64,000 nucleotides of DNA from Colias croceus (Eukaryota; Arthropoda; Insecta; Lepidoptera; Pieridae), in NCBI RefSeq assembly GCF_905220415.1, contig NC_059555.1, positions 9,168,001-9,232,000 of the forward strand, in the 5' to 3' direction. Every line of letters starts with the position of its first letter. The stretch's first letter is position 1. Of this stretch, positions 21,773 through 34,157 are shown one piece after another. The notes below the pieces were generated by a model. The model saw nothing but the letters and a program-made list of their open reading frames with translations, did not search any database and was not told where the DNA came from. The position numbers and the translations under genes were made by a program.

Positions 21773-22505
21773 GTCGAATTTAACAGTAGTATTCTAAAAT
21801 ACAAAACTTGACTTGATCCTTTTATTTTCTTCTCGGTATACACTCAATTTATTTTCTTTATTTTTTATTTACATAGTATTATGTAAATAAGTTTTTTTTA
21901 CTTTTGACATTCATCCAACTTCGTTGCAATTACCTTGAAAACGGGGTTTTATACAAACACATTGAATATTATTAGGTATGTTTGTTTAAAAAAAAAAATG
22001 GTTTCAAACAAGTTCCTCGTCAATTTTGTTAGCTCTATGGTTTATACTTTATATTATAGAACGTCACCTATTTGCCACTGAATTTTCAAACCATTTGATA
22101 GCATTTTTAAAATTGAAACAGAACAAAGAGTCATACAGATGGACATTAATGAAACAAAAAAAAAATATTTTCTTTTATTAATATTCTTTTGTCAATATTA
22201 AAATATAATTAGTATAATAATTGCATTACATTTTATTCTTTAATTAATAAATAAACCTTTAATCAAATTCTATATTGTAGGTATTTAAATGAGCTGGTAG
22301 CAGGGTGGTTATGCACACAGGGGTTTTCACATAGGGGTGGGGGTGGGGGTCACGCAAGCTTTTCTAGCAAATTGCTTTAGCTACGTATGACGCATGGCTA
22401 CTTGTCATTTTAATAGCACACAGGTTATAAATCGTCTAGACGGTGTAGGTAAAGCACATAAATTGATCGTGTGGACATAACATTATTTTTGTCAAAATGT
22501 GTGCA
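21773..22505. other. AT-rich intergenic sequence
   Basis: A (GGGGGT)-type run at 22326-22351; otherwise nothing supported. Confidence 0.4.
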
Positions 22506-22533
22506 AAGCATGGAACTATATAGTTCCATGCTT
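22506..22533. repeat. 28-bp perfect palindrome
   Basis: AAGCATGGAACTAT and its exact reverse complement with no spacer. It is followed at once by a partial repeat (TTAGTTCCATG). Function unknown. Confidence 0.75.
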
Positions 22534-22610
22534 AGTTCCATGTTGTAAGTTTGTATTTTATATTACTTCAAAATATATTGTTTATTAAAATATTGTGTGG
22601 CCAATACTTA

Positions 22611-23464
22611 TATAGGTAAACCAGAATCTGATGGCAATTAGGGAAATCAAAATTTTGAGTGTGCAACCCTAGGGAAAATGGACTGAACGATCTTGATACG
22701 GCTTATTTTTTATTTTGTCCTCAACATCATTAGTCACATTACATAAGTGAACAATAATGTACTTAATAATGAGATATCCACTTAATATTATGTAGGTACA
22801 TACTTACATGTGTATTATACATATAACTTTTATCTAAGCTTTTATCTATGATATACATATTATTATTTACACATACCTATATTTGTATATTATTCATTAT
22901 CATTATGCCATGTAAAAATATGGATGTAATGATAATGCAGATCAAAACTAGATAATGCTAATAATTTTTTTATAAAATAAATAAAAACTATGTTTATTTT
23001 CGTAAGTATTAACAGATACACACAATATCAAATTGACTTGGACAGCTTGGACTTGACGAATAGCCGTATTGGAAACTCTTGTAATAAGTTTTCATAAAAT
23101 TATATTGTAATCAACAAACAATATTATAGTTACCTACTTATAATATGTATTTTTAATTTTAAGTATCAAAACGGGTAAGTCCAATTTACCAATAAAATAT
23201 TCAACATTGAAAATTGTGATGTGTTTGACCCTTCTTCATCGAATGTTTTTCCATACACGTTATAAACAACATCTCTTGTTGTGATTGCAGCGGCTTTTTC
23301 GACATTTTCGAAGATTTTTTAGACAAAATCCTAAAAATTATTCATCAATTCCAAAGAAGACAAATTATTTGACAACCAATTTGATAGTTGTCAAATAACA
23401 TTGCCATATGAAAATCTTTTATTTCTTAATTATAAATATGCCATCAGATTCTGGTAGACCTATA
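22611..23464. mobile_element. Putative 854-bp TIR element
   Basis: Inverted ends TATAGGTAAACCAGAATCTG (left) and CAGATTCTGGTAGACCTATA (right), with homology through GATGGCA. The interior is AT-rich and non-coding, with a hairpin GACAACCAATTTGATAGTTGTC near 23371. The target duplication is ambiguous because TATA may belong to either flank or end. Confidence 0.6.
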
Positions 23465-23826
23465 ATAACTAACCTTATAACTAACATTGAATTAATTGGC
23501 ATTTAATGTTCCTGTCATAAAAAATACCAGTCTATCATGTATGAAAAATAGCGTACCTAATTTTTTTTATTTTGATAGTTACAGAAGTATTAAAAAAAAC
23601 GCATCAAGTTTTTTTACAAGTATATTAAAACCAGTAGGTACCTAAGTATTTAATATTTACTATGACATATTTTCTTCATTTAGAGATGGAATGGATAATG
23701 ATTGAATTGGTTTTAATATGTAATATTATTTCTTATAACACTATTGATTACAGATTTCGTAAAATTTATTGTTAGAGTCGGTTCGAATTTTTTAAGAACA
23801 ACAAAAAGCTAAATTTGACATCACTA

Positions 23827-24108
23827 TTTTCGCAGTCGGTTAAAACAAACATACGACATCTTAAACTTGCGTGAATAACATCCGTGACTGCAAGACGCCC
23901 TGCACTCGTAAATTCGTTTCCGCTGCGCCTTGCTATAGTTATTAGTGACGTACCAGAGTCGATAAGAATTGTAATGATGTTTTAATAACAATATGTCACT
24001 ATCACAAACATGATCGTTTCCACTGCAGACAAAAAATTGTATTACATCCTTAAGACGATAATGTATCCTATAATTTCTATTGTCAATAAGATAAATATTT
24101 ACACACAT
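23827..24108 (-). other. 94-codon Cys-rich open frame, unrecognised
   Basis: An ATG-started frame with seven cysteines, including CRASCSHGCYSRK and FVCSGNDHVCDSD. It is slightly GC-richer in its second half than its surroundings. No signal peptide, no known domain and no clear splice sites or promoter. Chance is the default explanation; a diverged exon or transposon fragment is possible. Confidence 0.15.
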
Positions 24109-25225
24109 TAAATAATTTATTTTTCAAATCCGAAATCGATTTAATTATCTGTGTTATATGGCATTATTTTTTTCACAATTGAACGCCGTGTCCTGAAAAT
24201 AGGAAATTATGCATCGTAAAATTCTGAGTCTAGATGCAGGATCTAATTATGTTTAGCCGTTTCCGACCTTGGCATTGGCGTGACGCAAAAGCTCAATAAT
24301 GAGATTATTTAGTTTCGCACTAGCGCCTTCTGCCTGCTTCAATTTACATCAATTTGTATATTTAACGGAATATATAACGTTAAATAACTTTATTTTCGTT
24401 GCATTTAATGTTTGATGCATTGTAAATAGATGCTCAGGTTTTTGTATTTACGTACCTAGTTAATCTTGCATATTTTATTAATGGGTATTTGATTATGTTT
24501 GTAAGCAACGCATTGGTCATTAAATCTGTGTTTACCGTAACTGTTTGTTTTATAACCAAAATTATTTAATAAGCATGGTTGTGGTGACTTAGTTAATAAT
24601 TATATATTTTTTTTTTGTTTTAACTTAACAAATAACATATCTTTAATTATTCTACATAGCCGTGAGCCGTCTATGAACTATATAAACATTTACAAATATA
24701 TTACTGAAAATTGAAATGTCATTTTCGCAATAATTGAGCAAACGGAGATCCATACAAGATCAATCATAAGCTATCGATAATTGCGATTTGCAGCACATCA
24801 CTATCGGAAACAGGCCATTGAGCACCAGAATTAGTGCTGGGGTCAGCTGTCATTGTCGGGATATCGACGATTTAACCAATAACTTTTCAATAAACAACCC
24901 ATTGAGTCAAGCGTACTTGCTTTCAAGTGGTTTTATTGGTTAGGGCTAAAACAATTAGGGTTCTGTACAATTGGTAGAGAAGAATAATATGAACTAATAT
25001 TTACGCTTCGATTTTTACTGAAGCAGAAATTTTCGCCTAAAAGCTGATACGTAGGTACTGGAAAAGAAAGGTTACAAGAAAGGTACAGATTGGTACCTAT
25101 TAATTATTTTGAAAGCCTGGGTGATACTACGACTATATGTATTATGTATACTAAATTAACATAATAAAGAGGAAAGAAGTATGTTTGAAATGAATCGGTT
25201 CAAAAAGTACTGAACTGAAACCTTA
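24109..25225. other. Intergenic sequence
   Basis: Patches at 24230-24350 and 24770-24960 are less AT-rich and match no repeat seen here; they may be conserved non-coding DNA. Confidence 0.3.
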
Positions 25226-25414
25226 TCACCACATAGTATAAATAAAGTCGCTTAAACTGTCCCTATGTCCCTTTGTATGCTTAAATCTTTAAAACTACGC
25301 AACCGATTTAGATGCGGTTTTTTTAGATAGAGTGATTGAAGAGGAAGGTTTTAGTGTATATTATAATTTATTAGGTTTTAAACAAAGCGGGCGAAGCTGT
25401 GGGCGGAAAGCTAG
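25226..25414 (+). mobile_element. Non-autonomous Helitron, family C
   Basis: Contains GTCCCTATGTCCCTTTGTAT and ends GCGGGCGAAGCTGTGGGCGG, then AAAGCTAG at 25411-25414. Confidence 0.7.
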
Positions 25415-26125
25415 CAATAATATAAGTAATACATCAGAATAAAGAATTAGAAACGGAACCAGATTGTACAATGTACATACTTTAAATTAAAAAAAATAAG
25501 TTTATTTGTTGTTGGCATATAAAATATAATTTACGACTATACACATAACTACATAAGGCTTAGGGGAAACACAATTGTACTAAATATAAGAGTATTGCAT
25601 TGTATGCTATTCTACTCTTTTTATTTTCGGAAGGGTGAAAATGAATGAAATTTTTATTAGTATGGTTCGTTATTTTGTGAATTTTTTTACCAGTAAAAAA
25701 TATATTTTATATTTTAGTGTCACAGTAATACAAAAAATACAATTAAAACAATACTCATTATAAACGCGAATACAATTATTTTAAAAGAAAATAATCAATA
25801 ATCACACAAAGGCGGGAAAATTCACATCAGTGACAGTTCACACGCGTAAAAAATAATTGATGAAGTCTATCGTCTATGGCAACACAGAACAAACAGAATT
25901 TCCCATTTGTTAACACTTTCGTCTTTAATGGATTCGTATAAAAAGATAATTTGCTATTTATGGCAATTGAGTAATAAATTTATTGCTGCCATAAGTATTA
26001 TCATAATTTGTAACATGTGAAATTGTAAAACCCAATAATTAGCAAAAATAGCTTGATCTATATGAAATGAATATTGATATGACATTAGCAACAACACAGA
26101 AGCACGAAAGTTCATTATTGACTAA
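25415..26125. other. AT-rich intergenic sequence
   Basis: No supported feature. Confidence 0.4.
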
Positions 26126-26318
26126 CTAGATTTCCGCCCGCAGCTTCGCCCGCGTTTTCAAAGAGAAACCCACATAGTTCCCCTTCCCGTTGGATTTACG
26201 GGATAAAACCTACCCTATGTGTTAATCCAAGTTACCCTCTATATGTGTGCTAAATTTCATTGTAATCGGTTCAGTAGTATTCGCGTGAAAGAGTAACAAA
26301 CACAAACTTTCGCATTTA
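26126..26318 (-). mobile_element. Non-autonomous Helitron, family A, shortened
   Basis: CTAG at 26126-26129 and the family A body; the TC end is lost after CACAAACTTTCGCATTTAG. Confidence 0.7.
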
Positions 26319-27380
26319 GCACAAAAGCTAAGCATTTTGGCGCCAAAACCGCCAATTAAAGCAATCTTATCTGCTAATCTATAGTTCCTGTCGCGAAATA
26401 TTTGCTCTTATCGGTCGTTGATAACAATATTATGTGTAATTGATATTTTTACGATTTTTTATCATTTTGGTCTACGTGCTTATTGTCACATAGCATTATG
26501 GTTTGCTATGCGGTTTATACCAACGATATAGTTAAACTACAGCCTACAGAGTATAATTTTTTTTTTTATGATGGTTACAATGTTACTTACCATAGGTACC
26601 TACTCCTGCGAAACTGCTGGACCGATTGTCATGAGATTTTTCAAAGTTTGTACTTTGTATGCCTATTGGCAAGATCAGAGAATCGGTGAACTATAATTCT
26701 CACCCATAGAGTACGGTTGGTCAACATTTACCGGGACAGCTAATTTGAAGATGATTGTATTATATTATTACATTAATGACATTGGATCATATATTTTTAC
26801 GTTAGTCTAAAAATAGAAAGACTATTTCGGGTACAGATATAAGCGATAATCCTAAAGATAACGTTTTACGATTATCATCCTGTAATCAAATATTGTGTTA
26901 CTCATATTTAGCACTTACATTTAACAAAACACTTAAATCGCACCCTATTTTTGAAGTCGGTTCTATACTTTCACTACAAAGTTATTTATAGCAAATGTTA
27001 ATCAATTCAGCTAGTACTAATTCATCACGAATTACCCAATGAGCCGTGGGTAGCAGGTTCGAATACAATTAGGCAACAAGAGTAATGTATGACACCTCTA
27101 AACGTAGAATTTCGTTGCGCCATGCGCGAGCGCAGCTTTTTGACAGTTAAATTGATGGAACGGTTTTGATGGGGTTTGATAGATATCGATACAAGTAAAT
27201 GTTAAACATAATGTAGTTAAATATATTCTGAATGAAGCAAATGGTTCAACAGATGATAAAATTTTTTGCTCTCTCCCCAAATCATTTTTTTCAAGATTAA
27301 ATATAATATAATAGATATGAGTATATTTTTTTCATTCAGTTAAATATAATAAAGCTTACGCAACTAAAAGAGTTTCTTAC
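26319..27380. other. AT-rich intergenic sequence
   Basis: A weak B-box-like GGTTCGAATAC lies near 27054. Nothing else supported. Confidence 0.35.
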
Positions 27381-27475
27381 AGATTCTGTAGAGTTGTACA
27401 GAGTTCTGTAGAGTTGTACAGAGTTCTGTAGAGTTGTACAGAGAGTTGTAGGTACGTAGAGTTCTATAGAGTAGA
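27381..27475. repeat. 20-bp tandem repeat (about 3 copies plus degenerate units)
   Basis: TCTGTAGAGTTGTACAGAGT repeated head to tail from about 27383, then decaying into GTAGAGTTCTATAGAGTAGAG. Confidence 0.85.
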
Positions 27476-27574
27476 GTTACTTCGCTGGGATTAAGAAAAA
27501 TACTATAATGTACTTACCTTTGCTTCTGTCTGGTATATACTGTGGAAATTTTCGATGGGCCCACCTACTCGAAA

Positions 27575-27836
27575 TACTCGAGATAGCAAAAATAGCTGGA
27601 AGGAAACATTCCTATTTCCTTTATTTTTAATGCGAAATAAAACTGCATTCAAAGATTTTCGAAAATTCACTTGCTTCGACCGGGAACTTGGAACTAATTA
27701 AAAATTAAAAAAAAAATGTTATTTCATTCTTCAAATCGACAAAAGCAAGTGAATTTTCGAAAATCTTTGAATGCCGTTATATTTCGCTTTAAAAATAAAG
27801 GAATCTTTCCTTCTAGCAAAATTTGCTATCTCGAGT
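27575..27836. mobile_element. Foldback element with about 95-bp arms
   Basis: Arms at 27575-27676 and 27743-27836 are imperfect reverse complements (ACTCGAGATAGCAAA, GATTTTCGAAAATTCACTTG and their mirrors), with a spacer of about 66 bases. The open frame at 27716-27910 is fortuitous. Confidence 0.75.
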
Positions 27837-28518
27837 GCTCTTTTTTCAATGAATTGTTATACCTAGTTAGTTACTCTCTAAGCACTGTACCAAAGGGACA
27901 AACCAGCTAATCCAAGGTGACATTCATGTAGCATTCCTTATTGTATAATAAACAAATGTTAAAATATGTTTCTGTCTGTTTGTAACGCAATTTTGCAACT
28001 CGAAACGCAGGTATTTCTATTGTAAGGATAGTTAGGGTTGTTGTCCATCGTGAAAGTATTATCTAACAATTGATTTCAAAAACATAAAGTTAAATAATAA
28101 AACGTAAATAATTCAAAATATGAAGATACAAAACATTTAAATAGATTCATTAAACGAAATCGTCAACGTGAAAATTGCAAAAGAAAACGGAAATTGTCTG
28201 AAAAGTTTATAAATGTATCAAATACAATTATGCGGTGCCTACAGTGAAACAATTATTATCAAATTTAAAGTAATATTAGAATTTGATGATTATAGTCCAT
28301 GACTATATTTTATCTTATGGAATCTTTTCTTTGTAGCACGCAAGAACCAATAACACAAACTTTAAAAGAAGAAAGCAATATATGTTTAGCTTAGCTTCCA
28401 CTGGAGACCGTCTCAACTAATTAATGCAGCCTCCCAACACGGCTGCTGAAACCGGACGAATTCTTGCGGATCTGTCGCAAGCAATACTATAATTTGCTGT
28501 TATTCCGTTGCTATTTAT
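27837..28518. other. Intergenic sequence
   Basis: Mostly AT-rich; 28385-28490 is GC-richer with no homology recognised. Confidence 0.35.
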
Positions 28519-28630
28519 AACACGCTTTTATTAGCTTCACCTGTATATTTGTATTCGACTCCTTTAGATTTTGACCCACTTTAAACGGTGAGATTTAATT
28601 TAAACGCTACACTTTTTAAGGATCATTTTT
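28519..28630 (+). repeat. Family F repeat, empty-site copy
   Basis: AACACGCTTTTATTAGCTTC, then TTTTGACCCACTTTAAACGG. Homologous to 31610-31688 plus 31888-31960, where a 193-bp element interrupts the same TTA (here 28581-28583). Confidence 0.7.
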
Positions 28631-28850
28631 GAAGTGAAACTTCTTTATCGGGGTTGGAAAAAAATTTAGTGTAACATTTTTTCGTTACGCGTGACATTTT
28701 CCGTTACGCGCCATCTTTTTCTTATCCCTACCACGCGTGATTCGACGTATTTCTGTAAAGTTGCATATATAGTATATTATTTTTTGAAAAATAAAGTCAT
28801 AAAGAAGTTTCACTTCTTACGTGTGTACACTAGTACACGCTCACATTTTT
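28630..28850. repeat. Family E element
   Basis: GAAGTGAAACTTCTTTATCG on the left and inverted AAAGAAGTTTCACTTC on the right, then a TACGTGTGTACACTAGTACACG tail. The interior has two GTTACGCGTGAC-like repeats. Confidence 0.6.
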
Positions 28851-29013
28851 TTTATAGATCACGGATCTGTACAATAATTTCAAAATTTTAAACCGCGTTT
28901 TTTTTTTAGTTTTTTAACATTTTTTTGCGATTTCGAATGTTAAAAAAATTGCCATATTGAGATAATTTAAGTTATTTACATAATATAAGAATTATAAATA
29001 GATACCTATTATT

Positions 29014-29222
29014 AACCGACTTCAAAAAAAGGTGGAGGTTATCAATTCGGCGGTATTTTTTTTTATGTATGTACCTACACCGATTACTCTTCTGAACCGA
29101 TTTACGTGATTCTTTTTTTGTTTGATGCGGGATGGTGTCGAATTGGTCCCATAAAAATTTTATTCGGATAGTTTTTATTTTATGGGCATTTTTGCAAGTG
29201 CAAGTTTGAGGTCGGTTGTTTT
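29014..29222 (+). repeat. Interspersed repeat starting AACCGACTTCAAAAA
   Basis: The block AACCGACTTCAAAAAAAGGT ... TTTGAGGTCGGTT has short inverted ends (AACCGAC / GTCGGTT) around an interior with CGATTACTCTTCTGAACCGA. Likely a non-autonomous element; clipped ends occur at 26955 and 23832. Confidence 0.5.
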
Positions 29223-29690
29223 TAACGCAGTTATCACTTGTTATTTCTTCCTTAAATATTTTACAACGTAGGCAGTCAAGTAATGCTACATATTGTAGGT
29301 ACCTAATTAATAACAGACATTATTATTTTTAACCACACAATAATTAAAGAACATTTAAAATGTGACTAATGAAGAAATAAAATCGTTGTAGCGGAAATAA
29401 AGGGCAACACCATACTTGGCGGTGGTATTTAGACGCAAAAAATAATGTTACTTCTTTATTACTTGAGAAAGACCTTCAGAAATATATTTTTAATATTACT
29501 GGTCTAGAGGGCACATTTTATTATCCGACTGCATTGGGGAGGGTTATGATTTAAACACTTTATAGTTTACCAACGTCTAGCTAAATTAAAAATGGCGCGG
29601 GCGGCCTGTAAATATTTATAGTGAGCGAAAATGTCTCAAAATATCGGTTAAAAGTGAAAATCGTCAGAAACTAAAAATTAGTTTTCTATA

Positions 29691-29790
29691 TCTATACTAA
29701 TATTAAGCTGAAGAGTTTGTTTGTTAGAACGCGCTAATATTAGGAACTGTTCCGATTAAAAAAAAATCTTTAGGCCATAAGCCCACGCTT
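29691..29790 (+). mobile_element. Non-autonomous Helitron, family B, 3' truncated
   Basis: TCTATACTAATATTAAGCTG start and GAACGCGCTAATATTAGG body; lost after about 100 bp. Confidence 0.55.
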
Positions 29791-31055
29791 TAGACTATGC
29801 TAGTATTTTATAATGGTATGTCCTTATTATATAAATCTAAAACTTTGAAGCAACTATGCTTAGGTAGTAGTTACATTGTAAACTTTGTAATCCTTTTAAT
29901 TTTCGAACAAATCTTAATTTTTACGAAAATAAACTTTAAACCCGTTATAGAAATCGAGTGACACATAGTTCAATGCACCGGAATGCATATGATAACTTAC
30001 GGCCTTTAAGGTCGTCCGGAAATCGGAAGTCGACACATAGTCGGCTTTAATCAACTTTAATTGATGTAAATTATATTCTGTTTCACTCAAGTGTCGACAT
30101 ATTTTAAGAAGGTTAAGTAATTTTATATATATGGTAAATAAAGAATGTTTTGATTGATTTGCAAGGGATAAATAAAATGAAGTGTGGTCAGTTCTTATTT
30201 ATTTTACAGAACATTATTTTGAAATTATTTTACTAAAAACTTGAGCGTATTTTTTCCTATTGCAGGGTTTATTCCTATGAGAGTTCAGGTCATCCATCAC
30301 TAGTGCGAATTGGTAGCAGTATATTTAGCACAAATTGTTATTTTATGTGAAATGCTGGTTGTCCTTCATATATCGGGACAGAGGATAAGCATAATACAGA
30401 TATTGCAGAAGTTGAAAACATTAATAATTTTATTTTATTGCCTCCTTGCTAACCTTGAGCAGGCGATATCTTTTTGAATGTCTTATAATTGTGGTCTTAT
30501 TTCAACTAGACTGAGCATCTCAGCCAATATCGTAGCCATTTATTGCAAGTTTAAGAACAATATTATGTGAATTTCAGCAAACTTTTTACGATTGAAAAAT
30601 CGTCGAGATTACTTTCAGCCTACTTCCTTGCTACACTTGTTACATAACATGGATTTCCTTCACACCTCAAGTCGATATTTCCCACAATACATCACCCGTA
30701 TGTTAATGCTTTGTTAATGCAATGTCTTCATGATAAACAGTACATAAGATAATTGAAGTGCCGTGTTAAATAATGTGAGAAACACGGAAACGCGTGGGAA
30801 CGGTTGACACCATTTTAGATACATGACGTATCGCGGAGTTCCTAGTTCGTGAGTTTTTACGAATTGTGAAGCGGGATGTGTTTCTGGGGAAATATAAACG
30901 TGAAAGTGTTGGAAGTTAATTACTTATTAGTTAATAATTATTAATTTTATGTATGGTTTTAAATGAGTAAATACACGAGTTCTTCCCAAATCTCAGTGGA
31001 AGCTTTTTAAAGTCCATGCTTAGGTCACATGTTTAAAATATAATCTTATTATTTA
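29791..31055. other. Intergenic sequence
   Basis: No gene supported. Bases 30770-30890 are GC-richer and unmatched. Confidence 0.35.
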
Positions 31056-31188
31056 CTATCTGCGCTTCGCGGTTTCACCCGTGTGGCTCCGCTCCTGTTA
31101 GTCTTAGCGTAGGTAATGATTTATATTTTATAGCCTATAGCCTATAAACAAACTCTTCAGCTGTATAATATTATTATATTAGTATAGA
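31056..31188 (-). mobile_element. Non-autonomous Helitron, family B, internally deleted
   Basis: CTGCGCTTCGCGGTTTCACC at the left and CTCTTCAGCTGTATAATATT with a terminal AGTATAGA at the right. Confidence 0.6.
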
Positions 31189-31609
31189 TTATCTGAATCT
31201 AAGAAGTACTTTTAATGTTTTTGCTGCTTTATGCTTTTATTTAAAGCTGAAAAAATACTCCTAAATAACTTAAATATGTATATCAGTCGTTCACATAATT
31301 CTTATTCACCTATGTCACGTCACACTAAATACAAAATGGCGACCTCTCCACAATTTCGTATTTTTATTTAACTTTATACCTATTCAGAACATTTTTCTGA
31401 GTGTTTATTTAAAGATTTCTTAAAGTCAACACAATTACATTACACACAATTGAATTACTTGTTATTGAATGAATGTCAATGAGGGATGAGAGCACTCCAC
31501 TCGTTACCTCTCACAATATTGCGAATGTATCTTGCACAAATATGATGGACACAGATTGTACATGTACAATAAGACTGTGAAATTAACAATTTTGTAACAA
31601 GTCCTTTTT

Positions 31610-31960
31610 AACACGCTTTTATTAGCTTCGCCTGTGTGTTTGCATGTTTGTCTGTAACCGACTTTTTTAAACTCAACTTTGACCCACTTTAGGTTGCTTT
31701 TACACCAATAATGTACGAAGATGTATAGCGAGGAATGTGTTTGTAAGAACCAAGATAAGAACCAATCATATCGCTTCATTTCGTTTAAAGTTCGAAGCGT
31801 TTAGCGTTTGAAGCGATACTATTGGTTATTTACAAACACATTCCTCGCTACTCATCCTCGCATATAATTGGTGGAAAAGCACCCTTAAACGGACAGATTT
31901 AATTCTAACTTTGTACACTGATCAAGGATCGATATTCAGGTTAACAAATTACGAATCAAT
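31610..31960 (+). repeat. Family F repeat interrupted by a TTA-duplicating MITE
   Basis: Left part 31610-31688 and right part from about 31888 match 28519-28630. The interruption is the element at 31692-31884. Confidence 0.7.
31692..31884. mobile_element. 193-bp MITE, PIF/Harbinger-like (TTA duplication)
   Basis: Inverted ends GGTTGCTTTTACACCAATAA and the complement of TTGGTGGAAAAGCACCC extend about 50 bp (both arms include TAGCGAGGAATGTGTTTG). TTA lies at 31689-31691 and 31885-31887. The family F copy at 28519 shows the uninterrupted site with one TTA, which fixes the element's ends. A 3-bp TWA target duplication is characteristic of PIF/Harbinger elements. Confidence 0.85.
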
Positions 31961-32386
31961 AAGGATACTTTGTAATAATGTATTATGCATACGAATAATT
32001 TGAATGCTTGTGTCATCCCAAAGACTAGCCAATAGATCTTAGCCTGATGATTTTGAATTAGCTGTAGATTGCGTGAATAGTATCGTTGATATTCCACTTT
32101 CCGTCCCAATTATATACTAGTTTTCCCGCGACTTTTCTTACATTTTAAAGAAATTTGAAATAATTGTAGATTAAAACGTCATGTTTGTAGCTCTACAAAC
32201 TCTACAATGTATGAAAATCTCTTAAAACTAAGAATTAAATCCAAACATTATGATTAGGCAGATAAAACAATACCTTAATTCAAAGGGTTTACATGTCCAC
32301 TCCTATCAATTATTATTAATGAAAATAATATGTACAAAACTTTTTTTTTTGATTTTGTTTTTATCAATAAGATATCAGGAAGGAAA

Positions 32387-32573
32387 TCTATACTTATAGT
32401 AGGTATTATAAAGCTGAAGAATTTGTTTGTTTTGTTTGAACGCGCTAATCTCAGGAAGTACTGCGCCGATTTGAAAAAATCTTTCAGTGTTAGATAGCCC
32501 ACTTATCGAGGAAGGCTATAATATATCATCATGCTAAGACCAACAGGAGCGGAGCAACGCTGGTAACAGCTAG
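32387..32573 (+). mobile_element. Non-autonomous Helitron, family B
   Basis: TC start at 32387, GAACGCGCTAATCTCAGG body, CTAG|T end at 32570-32573. Confidence 0.7.
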
Positions 32574-32812
32574 TTTTGAGATAAAAACTAAAGAGATGTG
32601 TCCGTATTACGAAGAAACTATTAACGTCTGCATGTAGCAACCAAACTACGATAAAACTTTAACGTCCGTAACCCATTTCCTATGTAATCCCATTTTGGGC
32701 TTAACTTCCTTGTTTGCGTGTGTTTAAAAGGCATAAAATGTGACGGAACTTTTTTGGTGTACGCCTTGTTCCCGGAGATTTATATAGGGAATTTAAAATG
32801 CATACAAGAATA

Positions 32813-33010
32813 TCCTACTAATATTATAAATGCGAAAGTTTGTATGTTTGTTTGTTACTCCTTCACGCAAAAACTGCTGAACCGATTTTTATGAAATTTG
32901 GATAACTTGGATTAACACATAGAATAGGTATATATTATACTGAAAATCCCACGGGAACTGAAATAAAGCGGGTGTTACATTGGTGACGCGGGTAAAGCTG
33001 CGGACTGAAG
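32813..33010 (+). mobile_element. Non-autonomous Helitron, family A, decayed 3' end
   Basis: A|TCCTACTAATATTATAAATG start. The terminal hairpin is mutated (GCGGGTAAAGCTGCGG) and CTAG is lost. Confidence 0.7.
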
Positions 33011-33531
33011 TGTATTAAAGGAACATATTTGGAATTCATGTTTTCATTTCTTTGGTGAAAACTTTGCAGATAATCCGTAAATGAAATCTGAATACAGTGA
33101 AATATATTAAATGCATATATTCCAAAATCGGATGCCTCCCGTAACTTTATTTCTGAAAATAAACTTATTCTGTGTTTGCCTATATTTGGTACAACTATTT
33201 ATCCATCTATAAAATATATAAGATAAATGTTTTTAACATGGTTTTAACTCTGGGACAATGCAGCAGTCTCAATGCGATAATAATAAAAAAATAACTAATT
33301 AACATTATTTGAGCCATTTTCGGCATCTCAGTTCCGACAGATGTGGGTCGCAGGGTTGTCACATAATATTATTTAGGATGAGGAATAAACAAAATATTCA
33401 AACTCAAACATTTATTTATTCAATTAGACTTCTTTTAGAAGCATTTTTGAATCGTCATTACATATTTTAACATTTACCACCTTTTAATAACTCATTTTTT
33501 GCGTTACATAGGTATTTTTCTATGTCTTTCC

Positions 33532-33586
33532 TTATTCATCGGGTAGAGCCGCTTACAGGTAGTAAGCGGCTCTACCCGATGAATAA
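33532..33586. repeat. Perfect 24-bp hairpin, 7-nt loop
   Basis: Arms 33532-33555 and 33563-33586 are exact reverse complements (TTATTCATCGGGTAGAGCCG...), with loop CAGGTAG. They are GC-richer than the flanks. Stem length and small loop resemble a short pre-miRNA or a foldback insertion; nothing decides between them here. Confidence 0.85.
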
Positions 33587-34157
33587 TTGTCTCTCAAAGT
33601 CAAATTCAAAATTATTTATTGTAACTATATACTCTCTTCTGCCTTACCTTTATCAGAAGTTCAGTTTTATTAAATTTGGTTATAAATATGTCTTTCAATT
33701 ATCAACAAATTTATACGTTTTGCAACCATCTAGTCAAATTTTGTGCACACACTATACTCTACATGTTCAAAAATTCTAGGACTCTCTTATTTATTTTTAT
33801 TTTTTATTTCACGTCGATGCTTTAACAGTTATTTTCTCTTCCCATTATAAAAAGTGACAACCCTATCCATATATCAAATTACGCTATATACGCAACAGAT
33901 GTACACCAATATAGATGGAACCGGGAGGCAAGCTTGTGATAATCATATGGCCAATGAACTTATACAATGGACCCTTATTGTAATCTTTATAGTGTTTACT
34001 CTAAGGGTCGCTTTTTATTAATATTTTGTAATAAAATTACTAGGGTTGTGTACTGTATATATAATTATAAAGATTTATGTATCTAGATAAGTACCTACAA
34101 ATAATAATATAAAGCTAAGTAGTAGGTTAGCATTGCTTTAATACCTATTTAGAATTA
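33587..34157. other. AT-rich intergenic sequence
   Basis: No supported feature. Confidence 0.4.

Noticed and set aside
31504..31779. 91-codon frame on the - strand
   Set aside because: Spans family F and half of the TTA MITE; non-coding repeats.
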